From the NCBI GenBank assembly GCA_965279655.1, contig OZ257255.1, positions 4,960,001 to 5,024,000 on the forward strand: a stretch of DNA of 64,000 nt, in the 5' to 3' direction. Of the stretch, positions 1-8,884 are shown one piece after another. The position numbers and the translations under genes were made by a program. Numbering within the stretch: position 1 is the stretch's first letter; every line of letters begins with the position of its first letter. Below the pieces are notes generated by a model. That model was not told the origin of the DNA. It worked only from the letters and a program-made list of their open reading frames with translations, and ran no database searches. This DNA comes from SCTM01 sp965279655. Its GTDB lineage: Bacteria; Pseudomonadota; Alphaproteobacteria; Rhodospirillales; Rhodospirillaceae.

Positions 1-529
1 CCAGCACCTGGATCAGCACCAGGGCGGTGACGTAACCCGGCACACCCTGAAAGATGAAGACAATGCCGCCGACGATGCGGCGGCCGAGCGTCTCCGGCCG
101 GAAGCCGAGCCAAGCGCCGATCGGGATCGCCAGGCTCGCGGAGAACACCACGGCCATCACGGCGAGGTGCAAGGTGCGCTTCAGCATGTCGAGCACCTTC
201 CACAGCGCCGGCTCGCCGCTGGCGAGCGACTTGCCGAAGTCGAACTGCAGCACGTGCCACATGTAGCTGAAGTATTGGACGAACAGCGGCCGATCGAGGC
301 CGAACTGCGCGCGGATCGCCGCGAGCTGTTCCGGCGAGGCGTCGTTGCCCGCCAGCACCAGCGCCGGATCGCCGGCGAGGCGCAATAAGAAGAAGAGCAG
401 GGTCGTGACGAAGAACAGCAGGAACGCGAGCTTGCGCAGCTGCATCAGCAACGGCATCGCCGTCGCGAGCATGGACGGCGGTGCGGAGCTGCCGGCGTTG
501 GCGCCCGTGGTTTCGGTTGCAGCGCTCAT
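1..529 (-). CDS. ABC transporter permease, DppB/OppB type (partial, 3' end outside window)
   Basis: This is the N-terminal ~176 residues of an inner-membrane permease of the dipeptide/oligopeptide/nickel ABC importer family; the rest lies beyond the left edge. Reading on the minus strand from ATG at 529 there is a hydrophobic first membrane segment (about residues 34-50), then 'RLAGDPA', 'GLDRPLFVQYF' and 'FDFGKSL', which are typical of the N-terminal periplasmic loop of DppB-like permeases, and further hydrophobic segments. A polar 30-residue leader precedes the first segment, so a downstream Met may be the true start. The companion permease and ATPases would lie to the left. Three family-5 solute-binding proteins occur elsewhere in the window, but none is adjacent. 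Confidence 0.85.
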   Translation of the reverse strand, partial: MSAATETTGANAGSSAPPSMLATAMPLLMQLRKLAFLLFFVTTLLFFLLRLAGDPALVLAGNDASPEQLAAIRAQFGLDRPLFVQYFSYMWHVLQFDFGKSLASGEPALWKVLDMLKRTLHLAVMAVVFSASLAIPIGAWLGFRPETLGRRIVGGIVFIFQGVPGYVTALVLIQVL

Positions 530-649
530 ACGCGCGCTAATCCCCTCAAAAATAGGCCGAAAGCGCTGCTTTTGTGCACTGCGGCCTAATCCCGTTCGCG
601 CGAGGATATACCATGCGTCGAAACGCTCACCACAGGATTCCGTGAGCGG

Positions 650-2203
650 TTATCGGCCCCGCCCGGTGCGCGAGAACGTAACTGCTTTGTGTCTGTGATC
701 CTCGAGGGCGGCGTCGAGCGCGTCGGCGAGAATCTCAAGCACCTGAATCCGCGCGTATTGTTTGTCGTTGCCCGAGATCAGGTGCCAGGGCGCGGTCTCG
801 GTCGACGTCCGCGCGACCATGTCATTCACCGCGGCCTCGTAGTCGTCCCATTTCTTCCGGTTGTGCCAGTCGTCCGGAGTCAACTTCCAGCTTTTATAAG
901 GTATGTCCGCCCGCTGCTCGAAACGCTTGAGCTGTTCCTTGCGGGTGATGTGGATCCAGAACTTGAGCAGCAGCGTGCCGTCGTGGCGCAGTTCCTTCTC
1001 GAACGCATTGATCTCGCCGTAGGCGCGGGTCCAGGTGTCCGGCGGAGTCAACTTGTCGACGCGCTCCACAAGGACGCGGCCGTACCAGGTGCGGTCGAAG
1101 ATGGTTATGCGCCCGGCGCGCTGAAGCTGGCGCCAGAACCGCCATAGATAATGATGTGCCTTCTCTTCGTCGTTGGGTGCGCTGATCGGGATGATCTTGT
1201 AGTTCCGCGCATTGAGCGCGTAGCTCAGGCGGCGGATTGCCCCGCCCTTGCCGGCAGCGTCCCACCCCTCGAACGCAAGCACCGTTGAAAGACCGATTGC
1301 GCGCGCCTGCTTGTGGGCATCGTAGATGCGCCGCTGAAGCAAATGGAATTTCTTCTGATAGGCGCTATGCGACAGCGACGGCATTGGCAGCGTGTTCAGC
1401 ACGTTGCGGTGCTTCGCCGAGGTTGCAACCAGGGCATTCTTGGCCTTCTTGCCCTTGAGGGTCTTGCCGTCTTTCTTCCGCTGTTTGCGGCGCTGCTTGA
1501 GATGATCGGTCAGTGCCTTGCGCACCAGCGCCAGGACCGTCGCGCGGCGGAAATTGTCGTCCGCGCCCTCGACGATATGCCACGGCGCGCCGGGCTTCAT
1601 CGTGGCCTCGATCATCTCGCCCGCGGCCTTGATCGTCCCGGCGTAGCCGCCCGGCAGAACGAGCGACGCATCGGTGGGCCGCAAACCCACCAGGGCATCC
1701 TCGCGGCGTTCCTTGTGCCGGCGCTTGAACGTCGCCTCACCGAGGTGAAGCCAGATCTTCAGGATCAGCGCGCCGTCGTCGCTCAAGGTGCGCTCGAAAT
1801 CGGCGATACGCCGCAGGTGCTGCGCATAGCTCTTGCCGGACAACTCGCCCACGGCGGCGCGATGCAGCATCTCCTCGTACCAGCCGCCGAGGTAGAGGCC
1901 GATGGTCCCCGCGGCGGGGAGGGAGCGCCAATATCGCCAGAAGGCGGGCCGTTCCCGTTCCTCCTCCGTCGGGGCATCGAAAACCGTGGTGGCGATCCAG
2001 CGCGGGTCCATCCAGGTGTTCAGCAGGTTGAGCGTATCGACTACCCCGGCCCCGGGGACGCCCATGACAACCACGATGACCGGGCAGTCGCCCGGTTCCC
2101 GCAGGTCCTGCTGGAGCTTAATGAGGTCGACCCGGAGGCCGTCCTTGACCCGCTGGAACGCCTGTTTTGAGAGCTTTGCGCCCACTTCGGCCGTTTCGAA
2201 CAT
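650..2203 (-). CDS. pap: Polyphosphate:AMP phosphotransferase, two-domain PPK2 family
   Basis: Transfers phosphate from inorganic polyphosphate to AMP (or a related nucleotide) in the cytosol. The 517 residues are two fused PPK2 domains. The C-terminal one has an intact Walker A (EGWDAAGKGG, 312-321) and the Walker B/lid stretch 'FDRTWYGRVLVER' (369-381). The N-terminal one has the degenerate loop 'GVPGAGVVD' (48-56) and 'LYLGGWYEEML' where the catalytic Asp-Arg should be, so it is probably structural. This matches the tandem-domain class II PPK2 enzymes. A Lys/Arg-rich linker (about 236-255) joins the halves. It is transcribed away from gap with its own 5' region. Nucleotide preference (AMP or ADP) is inferred from domain layout only. 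Confidence 0.9.
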   Translation of the reverse strand: MFETAEVGAKLSKQAFQRVKDGLRVDLIKLQQDLREPGDCPVIVVVMGVPGAGVVDTLNLLNTWMDPRWIATTVFDAPTEEERERPAFWRYWRSLPAAGTIGLYLGGWYEEMLHRAAVGELSGKSYAQHLRRIADFERTLSDDGALILKIWLHLGEATFKRRHKERREDALVGLRPTDASLVLPGGYAGTIKAAGEMIEATMKPGAPWHIVEGADDNFRRATVLALVRKALTDHLKQRRKQRKKDGKTLKGKKAKNALVATSAKHRNVLNTLPMPSLSHSAYQKKFHLLQRRIYDAHKQARAIGLSTVLAFEGWDAAGKGGAIRRLSYALNARNYKIIPISAPNDEEKAHHYLWRFWRQLQRAGRITIFDRTWYGRVLVERVDKLTPPDTWTRAYGEINAFEKELRHDGTLLLKFWIHITRKEQLKRFEQRADIPYKSWKLTPDDWHNRKKWDDYEAAVNDMVARTSTETAPWHLISGNDKQYARIQVLEILADALDAALEDHRHKAVTFSRTGRGR

Positions 2204-2262
2204 GCGGGCGCCCTCTTTTCACCTACATCACAGCATAGAACGCCCAGACCCGGTCTTGGAAT

Positions 2263-2290
2263 CCGGGGGGGACTATTGTATTTCCCCCGG
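2263..2290. promoter_or_regulatory. Inverted repeat upstream of gap
   Basis: The arms CCGGGGG (2263-2269) and CCCCCGG (2284-2290) flank a 14-nt A+T-richer loop containing 'TATTGTAT', about 48 bp before the gap start. It could be an operator overlapping a -10 region or a hairpin in the leader. Its role is inference only. Confidence 0.3.
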
Positions 2291-2337
2291 ACTTTCTCGG
2301 GCCTTGCCCGCCCCACCCACCGTAAGGAAGCCCCCCA

Positions 2338-3354
2338 ATGTCCACCGCCCCGGTTCGCGTCGCCATCAACGGTTTCGGCCGCATCGGCCGTAACGTGTTC
2401 CGGGCCCTGATCGAGGCCAAGCGGAGCGACGTCGAGATCGTCGCTATCAACGACCTCGGCCCGGTGGAATCCAACGCCCACTTGCTGCGGTATGATTCGG
2501 TCCATGGCCGGTTGAAAGATGAAGTGGTCATCAGCGGCGACACGATGACCGTCGGCGGCCGCGCGGTGAAGGTCCTGAAGGAACGGGATCCGACCAAGCT
2601 GCCTTGGGGCGATCTGAAGATCGACATCGTCGCCGAGTGCACCGGCATCTTCACCGACAAGGAGAAGGCGGTTGTGCACCTCGCGGCGGGCGCCAAGCGC
2701 GTGCTGGTCTCGGCCCCGTCCGCTGGCGCGGACCTCACCGTCGTCTACGGCGTGAATCACAATAAGCTGACCAAGGACCACTTGGTCGTCTCCAACGCGT
2801 CGTGCACCACCAACTGCCTCGCGCCGGTGGCCTATGTGCTGAACAAGACATTCGGCATTCAGCACGGCTACATGACGACCATTCACGCCTACACCGGCGA
2901 CCAGCCGACGGTTGATACCCTCCACAAGGATATGTACCGCGCCCGCGCCGCCGCCGTGTCCATGATCCCCACCACCACCGGCGCCGCCAAGGCCGTGGGC
3001 GAAGTGCTGCCGGAACTGAAGGGCAAGCTCGACGGCAGCTCCATCCGCGTGCCGACGCCCAACGTGTCCGTGGTCGACTTCAAGTGCGTGCTGACCAAGA
3101 ACGCCACCGCCCAGGAGATCAACGACGCCATGATCGCGGCGTCCAAAGGCGAATTGAAGGGCGTGCTCGGCATCAACTCGGTGCCGCTCGTATCGATCGA
3201 CTTCAACCACGATCCGGCGTCCAGCACGTTCGACACGCTGCAGACCAAGGTGATCGAAGGTAACTTCGCCCGCGTGCTGTCATGGTACGACAACGAGTGG
3301 GGCTTCTCGAACCGCATGCTCGATACCGCGGTCGCCATGGGCAAGTTGATCTAA
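2338..3354 (+). CDS. gap: Glyceraldehyde-3-phosphate dehydrogenase, type I
   Basis: Catalyses the NAD-dependent oxidative phosphorylation of glyceraldehyde 3-phosphate in glycolysis and the reverse step in gluconeogenesis. The 338-residue protein has the Rossmann motif NGFGRIGR (11-18), Asp39 in 'AINDL' favouring NAD over NADP, the active-site 'SNASCTTNC' with nucleophile Cys156, and His183 in 'TIHAYTGDQ' as general base. The C-terminal 'WYDNEWGFSNRM' is characteristic. AAGGA lies about 10 nt before the ATG. pgk follows 6 nt after the stop, so the two are almost certainly one transcript. Confidence 0.98.
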   Translation: MSTAPVRVAINGFGRIGRNVFRALIEAKRSDVEIVAINDLGPVESNAHLLRYDSVHGRLKDEVVISGDTMTVGGRAVKVLKERDPTKLPWGDLKIDIVAECTGIFTDKEKAVVHLAAGAKRVLVSAPSAGADLTVVYGVNHNKLTKDHLVVSNASCTTNCLAPVAYVLNKTFGIQHGYMTTIHAYTGDQPTVDTLHKDMYRARAAAVSMIPTTTGAAKAVGEVLPELKGKLDGSSIRVPTPNVSVVDFKCVLTKNATAQEINDAMIAASKGELKGVLGINSVPLVSIDFNHDPASSTFDTLQTKVIEGNFARVLSWYDNEWGFSNRMLDTAVAMGKLI

Positions 3355-3360
3355 GCGTCC

Positions 3361-4557
3361 ATGGCCGGTTTCAAGACGCTCGACGCGGCGGACGTAAAGG
3401 GCAAGCGCGTCCTGGTGCGTGCCGATCTTAACGTGCCGATGAAAGACGGCATCGTCACCGACGCGACGCGTATCGAACGCTTCGCGCCGACGGTGCAGGA
3501 TCTGGTGAAGCGCGGCGCGAAAGTGATCGTGCTGTCCCACTTCGACCGGCCCAAGGGCAAGCGCGTGCCGTCCATGTCGCTCGCGCCGCTCGCGCCCGCG
3601 TTGTCCAAAGCGATCGGCCAGGACGTGCGCTTCGCCGACGATTGCATCGGTCCACAGGCCATTCTGGTGATCGAGAAGCTGAACGACGGCGACGTCGCGC
3701 TGCTGGAAAACCTGCGCTTCCACAACGGCGAGGAAGCCAACGATCCGGCGTTCGTGAAGGAACTCGCGGTGCTGGGCGACATCTACGTCAACGACGCCTT
3801 CTCCGCCGCGCACCGCGCCCATGCTTCGACAGAAGGCCTCGCCCATGTGCTGCCGGCCTTCGCCGGCCGCCAGATGCAGGCGGAACTTGAAGCCCTGCGC
3901 GCCGCGCTCGAGAACCCCACCAAGCCGGTGGCGGCCATCGTCGGCGGCGCGAAGATTTCCACCAAGCTCGACGTGCTCAATCACCTCATAGAGCGGGTGG
4001 ACGTGCTGATCGTCGGCGGCGCCATGGCGAACACCTTCCTGTTCGCCCAAGGAGTCGCGGTCGGCAAGTCGCTGTGCGAACGCGATCTGGCGGACACCGC
4101 GCGGGCCATCATGAAGAAGGCCGCGGAGAAGGGCTGCGAGATCGTGCTGCCCAGCGACGCGGTGGTGGCGGACGGGCTGAAGGAAGGCGTGGAAGCGTCT
4201 TTCTGCAAGATCACCGCCGTGCCGGACGACAAGATGATCCTCGACGTCGGCGCGGCCACGGCCTGGGCGCTCGACGGCAAGCTCGCCAAGTGCAAGACGC
4301 TGCTCTGGAACGGCCCCCTCGGCGCCTTCGAGATCAAGCCCTTCGACGCGGGCACCGTGCATGTGGCCCAGACCGCCGCGCGCCTTACCAAAGCGGGCAC
4401 GCTGGTTTCGGTTGCCGGCGGCGGCGACACGGTCGCGGCCCTGAACGCCGCGGGCGTTGCGGACGACTTCACTTATGTCTCCACCGCCGGTGGCGCCTTC
4501 CTGGAATGGCTCGAAGGCAAGACCCTGCCGGGCGTCGCGGCGCTGATGAAAGCCTGA
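3361..4557 (+). CDS. pgk: Phosphoglycerate kinase
   Basis: Transfers the acyl phosphate of 1,3-bisphosphoglycerate to ADP. Its 398 residues match the bacterial length. The N-terminal substrate loop 'RADLNVP' (20-26), 'SHFDRPKGKR', 'VGGAKISTKLDVL' and the C-terminal nucleotide-binding 'GGGDTVAALN' are all present. The gene starts 6 nt downstream of gap with no obvious Shine-Dalgarno, which fits translational coupling in a gap-pgk operon. No fructose-bisphosphate aldolase gene follows; the next gene is a secreted protein of unknown function. Confidence 0.98.
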   Translation: MAGFKTLDAADVKGKRVLVRADLNVPMKDGIVTDATRIERFAPTVQDLVKRGAKVIVLSHFDRPKGKRVPSMSLAPLAPALSKAIGQDVRFADDCIGPQAILVIEKLNDGDVALLENLRFHNGEEANDPAFVKELAVLGDIYVNDAFSAAHRAHASTEGLAHVLPAFAGRQMQAELEALRAALENPTKPVAAIVGGAKISTKLDVLNHLIERVDVLIVGGAMANTFLFAQGVAVGKSLCERDLADTARAIMKKAAEKGCEIVLPSDAVVADGLKEGVEASFCKITAVPDDKMILDVGAATAWALDGKLAKCKTLLWNGPLGAFEIKPFDAGTVHVAQTAARLTKAGTLVSVAGGGDTVAALNAAGVADDFTYVSTAGGAFLEWLEGKTLPGVAALMKA

Positions 4558-4651
4558 CCGCGGCTACCCTGTAGTCGCGTTCCATCCCAGACATGGCCAG
4601 GGGCCTCCCGCCCCTCTAGCCTTTCCCCACGGATTTTGGGGAGGGCAGGCC

Positions 4652-5323
4652 ATGGGTTCGCGCATCTTTCTCACGTTGGCGCTCTGCGCCATTGCCGCGT
4701 CGGCGGCGGCCAAGGATTTCGCCTTCTTCGAGATCCTGAAGGACGGCAAAGCGTCCAAGGCGGAGATCGCGCAACACTGCCGGACCGAAGACGCCAGGGT
4801 GCGCATCGTTTCCTATGCGTCCACGGCGGTCACCCACAGCGCGGCGCGCGACCGCGTGCGCTACAAGGATGCCCAGGGCGTCGCGAGTTCCAACGCCAAT
4901 CCGGGCGAGTGGTCCGGGGAGGTCTACAAGGCCCTGTGCCCCGGCCTTTATAGCTTTAGCGTGGACTACACCACCGGTGTCGCCAAAGGCGCGACCGCCG
5001 GCGATGTCTCCGTGAAGCTTATGCTCTGGCGAAAGGAAGCGGGCGGACCGCGTCCTGGAACGATTGTAGGCGCCGCGGAGAAGACCGGCACGGCCGCGCG
5101 CGGCACGGGCCATATCAACGTCATGCTGCGGCTGGGCAGCGGCGATGAGGTTTCCACCTTCAGCGCCAGCGCCGACGGCAAGCCCCGCTATTTCGAGCGC
5201 ATCGCGCTCACCGGATATCTCGCATCACCCATCGACAAGCTCGCAACGGATTTCGACAACGCGATCTGGGAAGCCGAACGGACCGAAGCGGACAAGGTGC
5301 CGCCCGCCAACGCCATCCCATAG
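4652..5323 (+). CDS. Secreted protein of unknown function
   Basis: I do not recognise the family. The 223-residue product begins with a clear Sec signal peptide (hydrophobic residues 5-18, cleavage plausible after 'ASAAA' near residue 20). The mature part has two cysteines ('QHCRTE' and 'ALCPGLY') that could form a disulfide, and an alternating hydrophobic pattern with 'GHINVMLRLGSGDEVSTF' suggesting beta structure. It ends 8 nt before the start of the di-heme protein, so the two are probably co-transcribed and both act in the periplasm. A functional link between them is inferred from position only. Confidence 0.7.
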   Translation: MGSRIFLTLALCAIAASAAAKDFAFFEILKDGKASKAEIAQHCRTEDARVRIVSYASTAVTHSAARDRVRYKDAQGVASSNANPGEWSGEVYKALCPGLYSFSVDYTTGVAKGATAGDVSVKLMLWRKEAGGPRPGTIVGAAEKTGTAARGTGHINVMLRLGSGDEVSTFSASADGKPRYFERIALTGYLASPIDKLATDFDNAIWEAERTEADKVPPANAIP

Positions 5324-5331
5324 GTGCAACG

Positions 5332-6789
5332 ATGCGGACCACCTTCACCGTTGTCGGCCTCGCATTTCTGATCGGCGGCACAGCCGCGCAGGCGCAGTCC
5401 TTGCGCGCGGAACTCTTGGCGACCCCGCTCACCAAGAATCTCGGCGGCGCGGGCACGCGCGCCGCGGCGGAGGCGGACGCCTACGGCCTGGCGGTGGGCA
5501 ATATCACGCCGCAGCACCGCGCCTTGTTCACCTTCGGCACGCAGGTGTTCACGGCGGAATGGAAGCCTGCCCCGGGCGCACAGGTGACGACTGACGGCTT
5601 GGGTCCGCTGTTCCATCGCGACAGTTGCCGTGCCTGTCACCTTGCCAACGGTCGCGGCCGCGCACCCGAAACGTCCAACGATCTGTTGGAGACGATGTTG
5701 ATCCGCATGTCGGTGCCCGGCGAAGCCGAGCACGGCGCGCCCAAGGGCGTGCCGAACTACGGCGACCAATTACAGGATCGCGGTATCGACGGCGTGCCGC
5801 CGGAGGGTCGCGCCCGGGTGAGTTGGGCTGAGACCAAAGGCAGCTTCGGCGACGGCGCCGCCTTCAGTCTCCACAAGCCGACCTTCGCCATCACCGACTT
5901 GAACTACGGGCCACTGCCGGCAAACGCCATGCTCTCGCCCCGGGTCGCCAACCCGATGCCGGGTCTCGGCCTGTTGGAGTCCGTGCCGGACGCGACGCTG
6001 ATCGCGCTCGCGGATCCGGACGATCAGGACAAGGACGGCATCTCGGGCCGCGTCAATCGCGTGTGGGACGCCCCGAGCCAGTCGATGAAAGTCGGACGCT
6101 TCGGCTGGAAAGCCAATGTTGCCTCGCTCGCCCACCAGAATGCCGGCGCGGCGCGCGGCGATATGGGCATCAGCACGCCGGTGTTCCCGGCGGACGCCTG
6201 CGAGCCGAGCCAGGCGAAATGCCTTGCCGCGGTGAAAGCCTCCGCCGCCGTCACAGCGCAGCAGTTGGCGGAGATCAAGACCGCCACCGAGGAAGACGCT
6301 GGCCTTGAGATGACGCAGGCGTTCTTCGATCGCCTGCAGCACTACGTGCGTTTTCTCGCGGTGCCGGAGCAGCGCGGCGCGGAGCGGGTAGACGTGCAGC
6401 GTGGCGAGAAGCTGTTCCGCGATACCGGCTGCGCGAGTTGCCACATGCCGACCCTGAAGATCGGCGCGGAAGCCACGACGCCGGAGTTCGCCAATCAAAT
6501 CATCCATCCCTTCACCGACTTGCTGGTCCATGACATGGGCGAAGGGCTGGCCGACGGCCGTCCCGACTACCTGGCAAGCGGCACGGAGTGGCGCACGCCG
6601 CCGCTGTGGGGGTTGGGCCTGACGGAAAAAGTCAGCGGTTTCACCTTCCTGCTGCATGACGGCCGCGCGCGCAATGTCACGGAGGCCATCCTGTGGCACG
6701 GCGGCGAAGGCGAGGCGTCGAAAGAACGCTTCCGCGCGATGCCCAAGGCCCAGCGCGACGAACTGTTGGCGTTCCTGAACTCGCTCTAG
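5332..6789 (+). CDS. Periplasmic di-heme c-type oxidoreductase, DUF1111 family
   Basis: The 485-residue protein starts with a signal peptide (residues 1-22, ending 'AAQAQS') and carries two c-type heme motifs, CRACH (99-103) and CASCH (367-371). Other family landmarks are 'GRGRAPE' after the first heme, an acidic Asp-rich loop 'DPDDQDKDGISGR' (228-240) that looks like a calcium site, and 'WRTPPLWGLGLT' near the C-terminus. Proteins of this group are annotated as di-heme thiol oxidoreductase-like, but their electron donors are not established. It is coupled to the upstream secreted protein (8-nt gap). Its stop overlaps by 4 nt the stop of a convergent small gene. Confidence 0.88.
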   Translation: MRTTFTVVGLAFLIGGTAAQAQSLRAELLATPLTKNLGGAGTRAAAEADAYGLAVGNITPQHRALFTFGTQVFTAEWKPAPGAQVTTDGLGPLFHRDSCRACHLANGRGRAPETSNDLLETMLIRMSVPGEAEHGAPKGVPNYGDQLQDRGIDGVPPEGRARVSWAETKGSFGDGAAFSLHKPTFAITDLNYGPLPANAMLSPRVANPMPGLGLLESVPDATLIALADPDDQDKDGISGRVNRVWDAPSQSMKVGRFGWKANVASLAHQNAGAARGDMGISTPVFPADACEPSQAKCLAAVKASAAVTAQQLAEIKTATEEDAGLEMTQAFFDRLQHYVRFLAVPEQRGAERVDVQRGEKLFRDTGCASCHMPTLKIGAEATTPEFANQIIHPFTDLLVHDMGEGLADGRPDYLASGTEWRTPPLWGLGLTEKVSGFTFLLHDGRARNVTEAILWHGGEGEASKERFRAMPKAQRDELLAFLNSL

Positions 6790-6965
6790 CGCGTCGCTGG
6801 TGTTGGCGGCGCGTCCGCCGGATGCCAGCGGCGGGCCGCTGTGGGCCAGAGATTGCGCAACGCGGCAATGTCCACGCCGTCGCGCATCATCAACAGCCGG
6901 ATGATCGGCTCCTCGAACAGCGTGCGCTGGCTGGGCTCACAATTCCACGCGGTGTTCGTCTTCAC
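6786..6965 (-). CDS. Small conserved-looking protein (59 aa)
   Basis: Proposed small gene starting at GTG 6965, preceded by AGGAG at a spacing of about 9 nt. It encodes 59 residues beginning 'VKTNTAWNCEPSQR', followed by 'TLFEEPIIRLLMMRDGVD', which resembles a compact helical domain with one Cys. The longer frame that starts upstream at 7133 has no such ribosome site and an unnatural composition. It converges on the di-heme gene and overlaps its stop by 4 nt. Function unknown; reality is moderately supported by the ribosome-binding site and amino-acid pattern. Confidence 0.5.
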   Translation of the reverse strand: MKTNTAWNCEPSQRTLFEEPIIRLLMMRDGVDIAALRNLWPTAARRWHPADAPPTPATR

Positions 6966-7129
6966 GGGTCGCACTCCTATCGCTGCGTCACCTGCTTCCC
7001 CAACGTGCGGCCCCACGCCGCTGCCCGTGATTCTTTTACGTGGCGTGGTGCCGCGCGCGCAATCGTTGTTGGGTGACAAGATGGAAACATCGTGTGACTT
7101 GCGCGGCGCTTGCTTGCATCTCGACGGCG

Positions 7130-7336
7130 TCAAGATTCTGAAGCGTCATCCGCGAGCCACAGCACCTCGCCGGTCTTGCCGCAGCTGACCATGGTGGTGC
7201 CGGGCCGGAGAATGCCGTGGCGGACGAGGCAGTCCATCTCGTCAATCTCCAGCGGATAGTGCGACTCGCCCTGGTGGAAAATCACCAGACGCGGACTCGT
7301 GATGCGAATTCGGCGTGGTTTCGATTTGGTCTTCAT
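7130..7336 (-). CDS. Small hypothetical protein (68 aa)
   Basis: A 68-residue product starting 'MKTKSKPRRIRITSPR', a basic leader followed by 'LVIFHQGESHYPLEIDEMD' and a C-terminal 'GEVLWLADDA'. The mix of short beta-like segments suggests a small folded domain, but no family is recognised. It begins 15 nt after the stop of the methyltransferase gene on the same strand, so it is probably the second gene of that transcript. Two cysteines ('CLVRHG', 'VSCGKTG') are present. Confidence 0.55.
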   Translation of the reverse strand: MKTKSKPRRIRITSPRLVIFHQGESHYPLEIDEMDCLVRHGILRPGTTMVSCGKTGEVLWLADDASES

Positions 7337-7351
7337 AGCGACCTAACGCCG

Positions 7352-8821
7352 CTAGACGACCCCGAGGTTCCGCAAAAGCGGAATACGCGTGGCCGTGAAG
7401 GTCTCGAGCGCGGATTGAATGCCGCCGCGCTCCTGGCCCGGAATCGCCTTCATCACCAGTGCGACGGGGTCCTGGCCGCGCATCTGTCCGAGCAGGAACA
7501 GCTGCTCTGCCTTGCTCAAGCCCACGGCGCCGCCGGTCACCGGCACCGCGGTGGCGGAGACGTCGTCGCCGCGCGCGGCGCGGTCCCACAGAATCTCGTT
7601 CAGACGGCCGCAGCGGACCTTGCGTCGATCGAGCGTTGCTGGCGGCAGGGCAGGCTCCGCCGCGCCAAGGGCCGCCATGATCAGGAGCGAACCCCGGATA
7701 CGATCCGCCGAGAACGCGGCGCATTCGGGCTGGGCGGCCATGGCGGCCACGGACGCCGGTCCGCGCAGATGAATCGTCGCGATGGCGCGGGCGACCTCCG
7801 TCTCCGGCGCGAGCCCGCCGGGGCCGACGACCCGCTCCACGTTTTGGGGCAACACCGCGCTCGCAAAGGGCATGGCGTCGAAGGCGCCCCCCTCGTCCTT
7901 GAGCGCCACAGCATCGCGCAGGAACAGATCGCGCCGGAATTGCCGGTTCACGAGGACGTCCTTGATGGTTTCTCGATCGGTCACATCGGAAAGTCCGTTC
8001 AGTTCCGTGCGCATGTCGGCATCAACCAATGCGGACTCGAGGCTGTCCATGACATGCGCCGAAGTCCCGAACGTCAGGCCCAGGGGCGCGACCTGGGCCG
8101 CGACCTGCCGGAAGAAGAACGACCACCAATCGGCGTTGAAGTACTCGTGCGCCAGATAATTCGGCGCGAGCGGCGTGATGTCGTCGAGGTACTTGCCCAC
8201 CAGCGGATTGGCCTGAAAGTACTTCGCATTCAGCTGGCGCAGCTTGTGCCCATACAGCAGCGCCGCTTCGACCTTGTGCTCCACGCGGCCCTCGGTGCGG
8301 CGATAGGCCACCATCATCGCCTCCCGCAGCGCCATGATCGCGCCGTGGCCGGGCTGGGCGTTGTAGCTCACGTACATCGCGCCGCCCGGGTTCAGATTGC
8401 GGTCGACGAACTTGAGGATGAGGTCGCGGTTGAGGTCGTTGATCCACGACCACACGCCGTGCATCGTCACGAAATCGCACTTCGGCAGGCCGGCGCCCGC
8501 GAGGTCTTCGAAGGACTGTTCCAGGAACTCCACATTGTCCAAGCCCGCCTGCTTGGCGATCCCGCCGGCGATGGCGATGTGTTCGGGGATGATGTCCGTG
8601 GCGATGAAGCGCGCGTCGGGGTTGGCCGCGGCATGCACGAGCGTCGCGAGCCCCAGTCCGCAGCCCAGCTCGATATAGGTGAAGCGCCCATCCTTGAGCG
8701 GCGGCGTCACGCCGGCCAACGTCAGGGTCAGCGCCTGAATGTGGGGATTGAGTTCGCGGTAATAGTGAAAGGGATAGGTGACCTCGGTCACGTATCCATG
8801 CGCGCGATCGGCAACCGCCAT
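7352..8821 (-). CDS. Class I SAM-dependent methyltransferase with regulatory domain
   Basis: The 489-residue protein has an N-terminal Rossmann methyltransferase fold: motif I 'ELGCGLG' (51-57), the acidic end of strand 2 in 'FIATDI', and 'SWINDLNRDLILKFVDRNL' as the late helix region. The C-terminal half matches the methyltransferase regulatory domain found with this fold in bacterial protein-methyltransferase-like proteins ('YLAHEYFNADWWSFFFRQV' is typical). The start is placed at ATG 8821 ('MAVADRAHGYVTEV') with GAGGGGG upstream; the six-residue longer TTG start is less likely. Substrate unknown. A 68-residue gene follows on the same strand. Confidence 0.85.
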   Translation of the reverse strand: MAVADRAHGYVTEVTYPFHYYRELNPHIQALTLTLAGVTPPLKDGRFTYIELGCGLGLATLVHAAANPDARFIATDIIPEHIAIAGGIAKQAGLDNVEFLEQSFEDLAGAGLPKCDFVTMHGVWSWINDLNRDLILKFVDRNLNPGGAMYVSYNAQPGHGAIMALREAMMVAYRRTEGRVEHKVEAALLYGHKLRQLNAKYFQANPLVGKYLDDITPLAPNYLAHEYFNADWWSFFFRQVAAQVAPLGLTFGTSAHVMDSLESALVDADMRTELNGLSDVTDRETIKDVLVNRQFRRDLFLRDAVALKDEGGAFDAMPFASAVLPQNVERVVGPGGLAPETEVARAIATIHLRGPASVAAMAAQPECAAFSADRIRGSLLIMAALGAAEPALPPATLDRRKVRCGRLNEILWDRAARGDDVSATAVPVTGGAVGLSKAEQLFLLGQMRGQDPVALVMKAIPGQERGGIQSALETFTATRIPLLRNLGVV

Positions 8822-8884
8822 AGCCACAAGCCCCCTCAAGGGCTCAGAGGGTAACGCATTCGCAGCCGATGACGAAGCGGGCCG

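Noticed and set aside
4604..4645. Stem of C-rich and G-rich tracts after pgk as a terminator
   Set aside because: The pairing is short and lacks a T run in either direction.
7217..8854. 545-codon open frame on the plus strand
   Set aside because: It is antisense to the methyltransferase gene, has an Arg/His-rich composition typical of shadow frames in high-GC DNA, and shows no domain.
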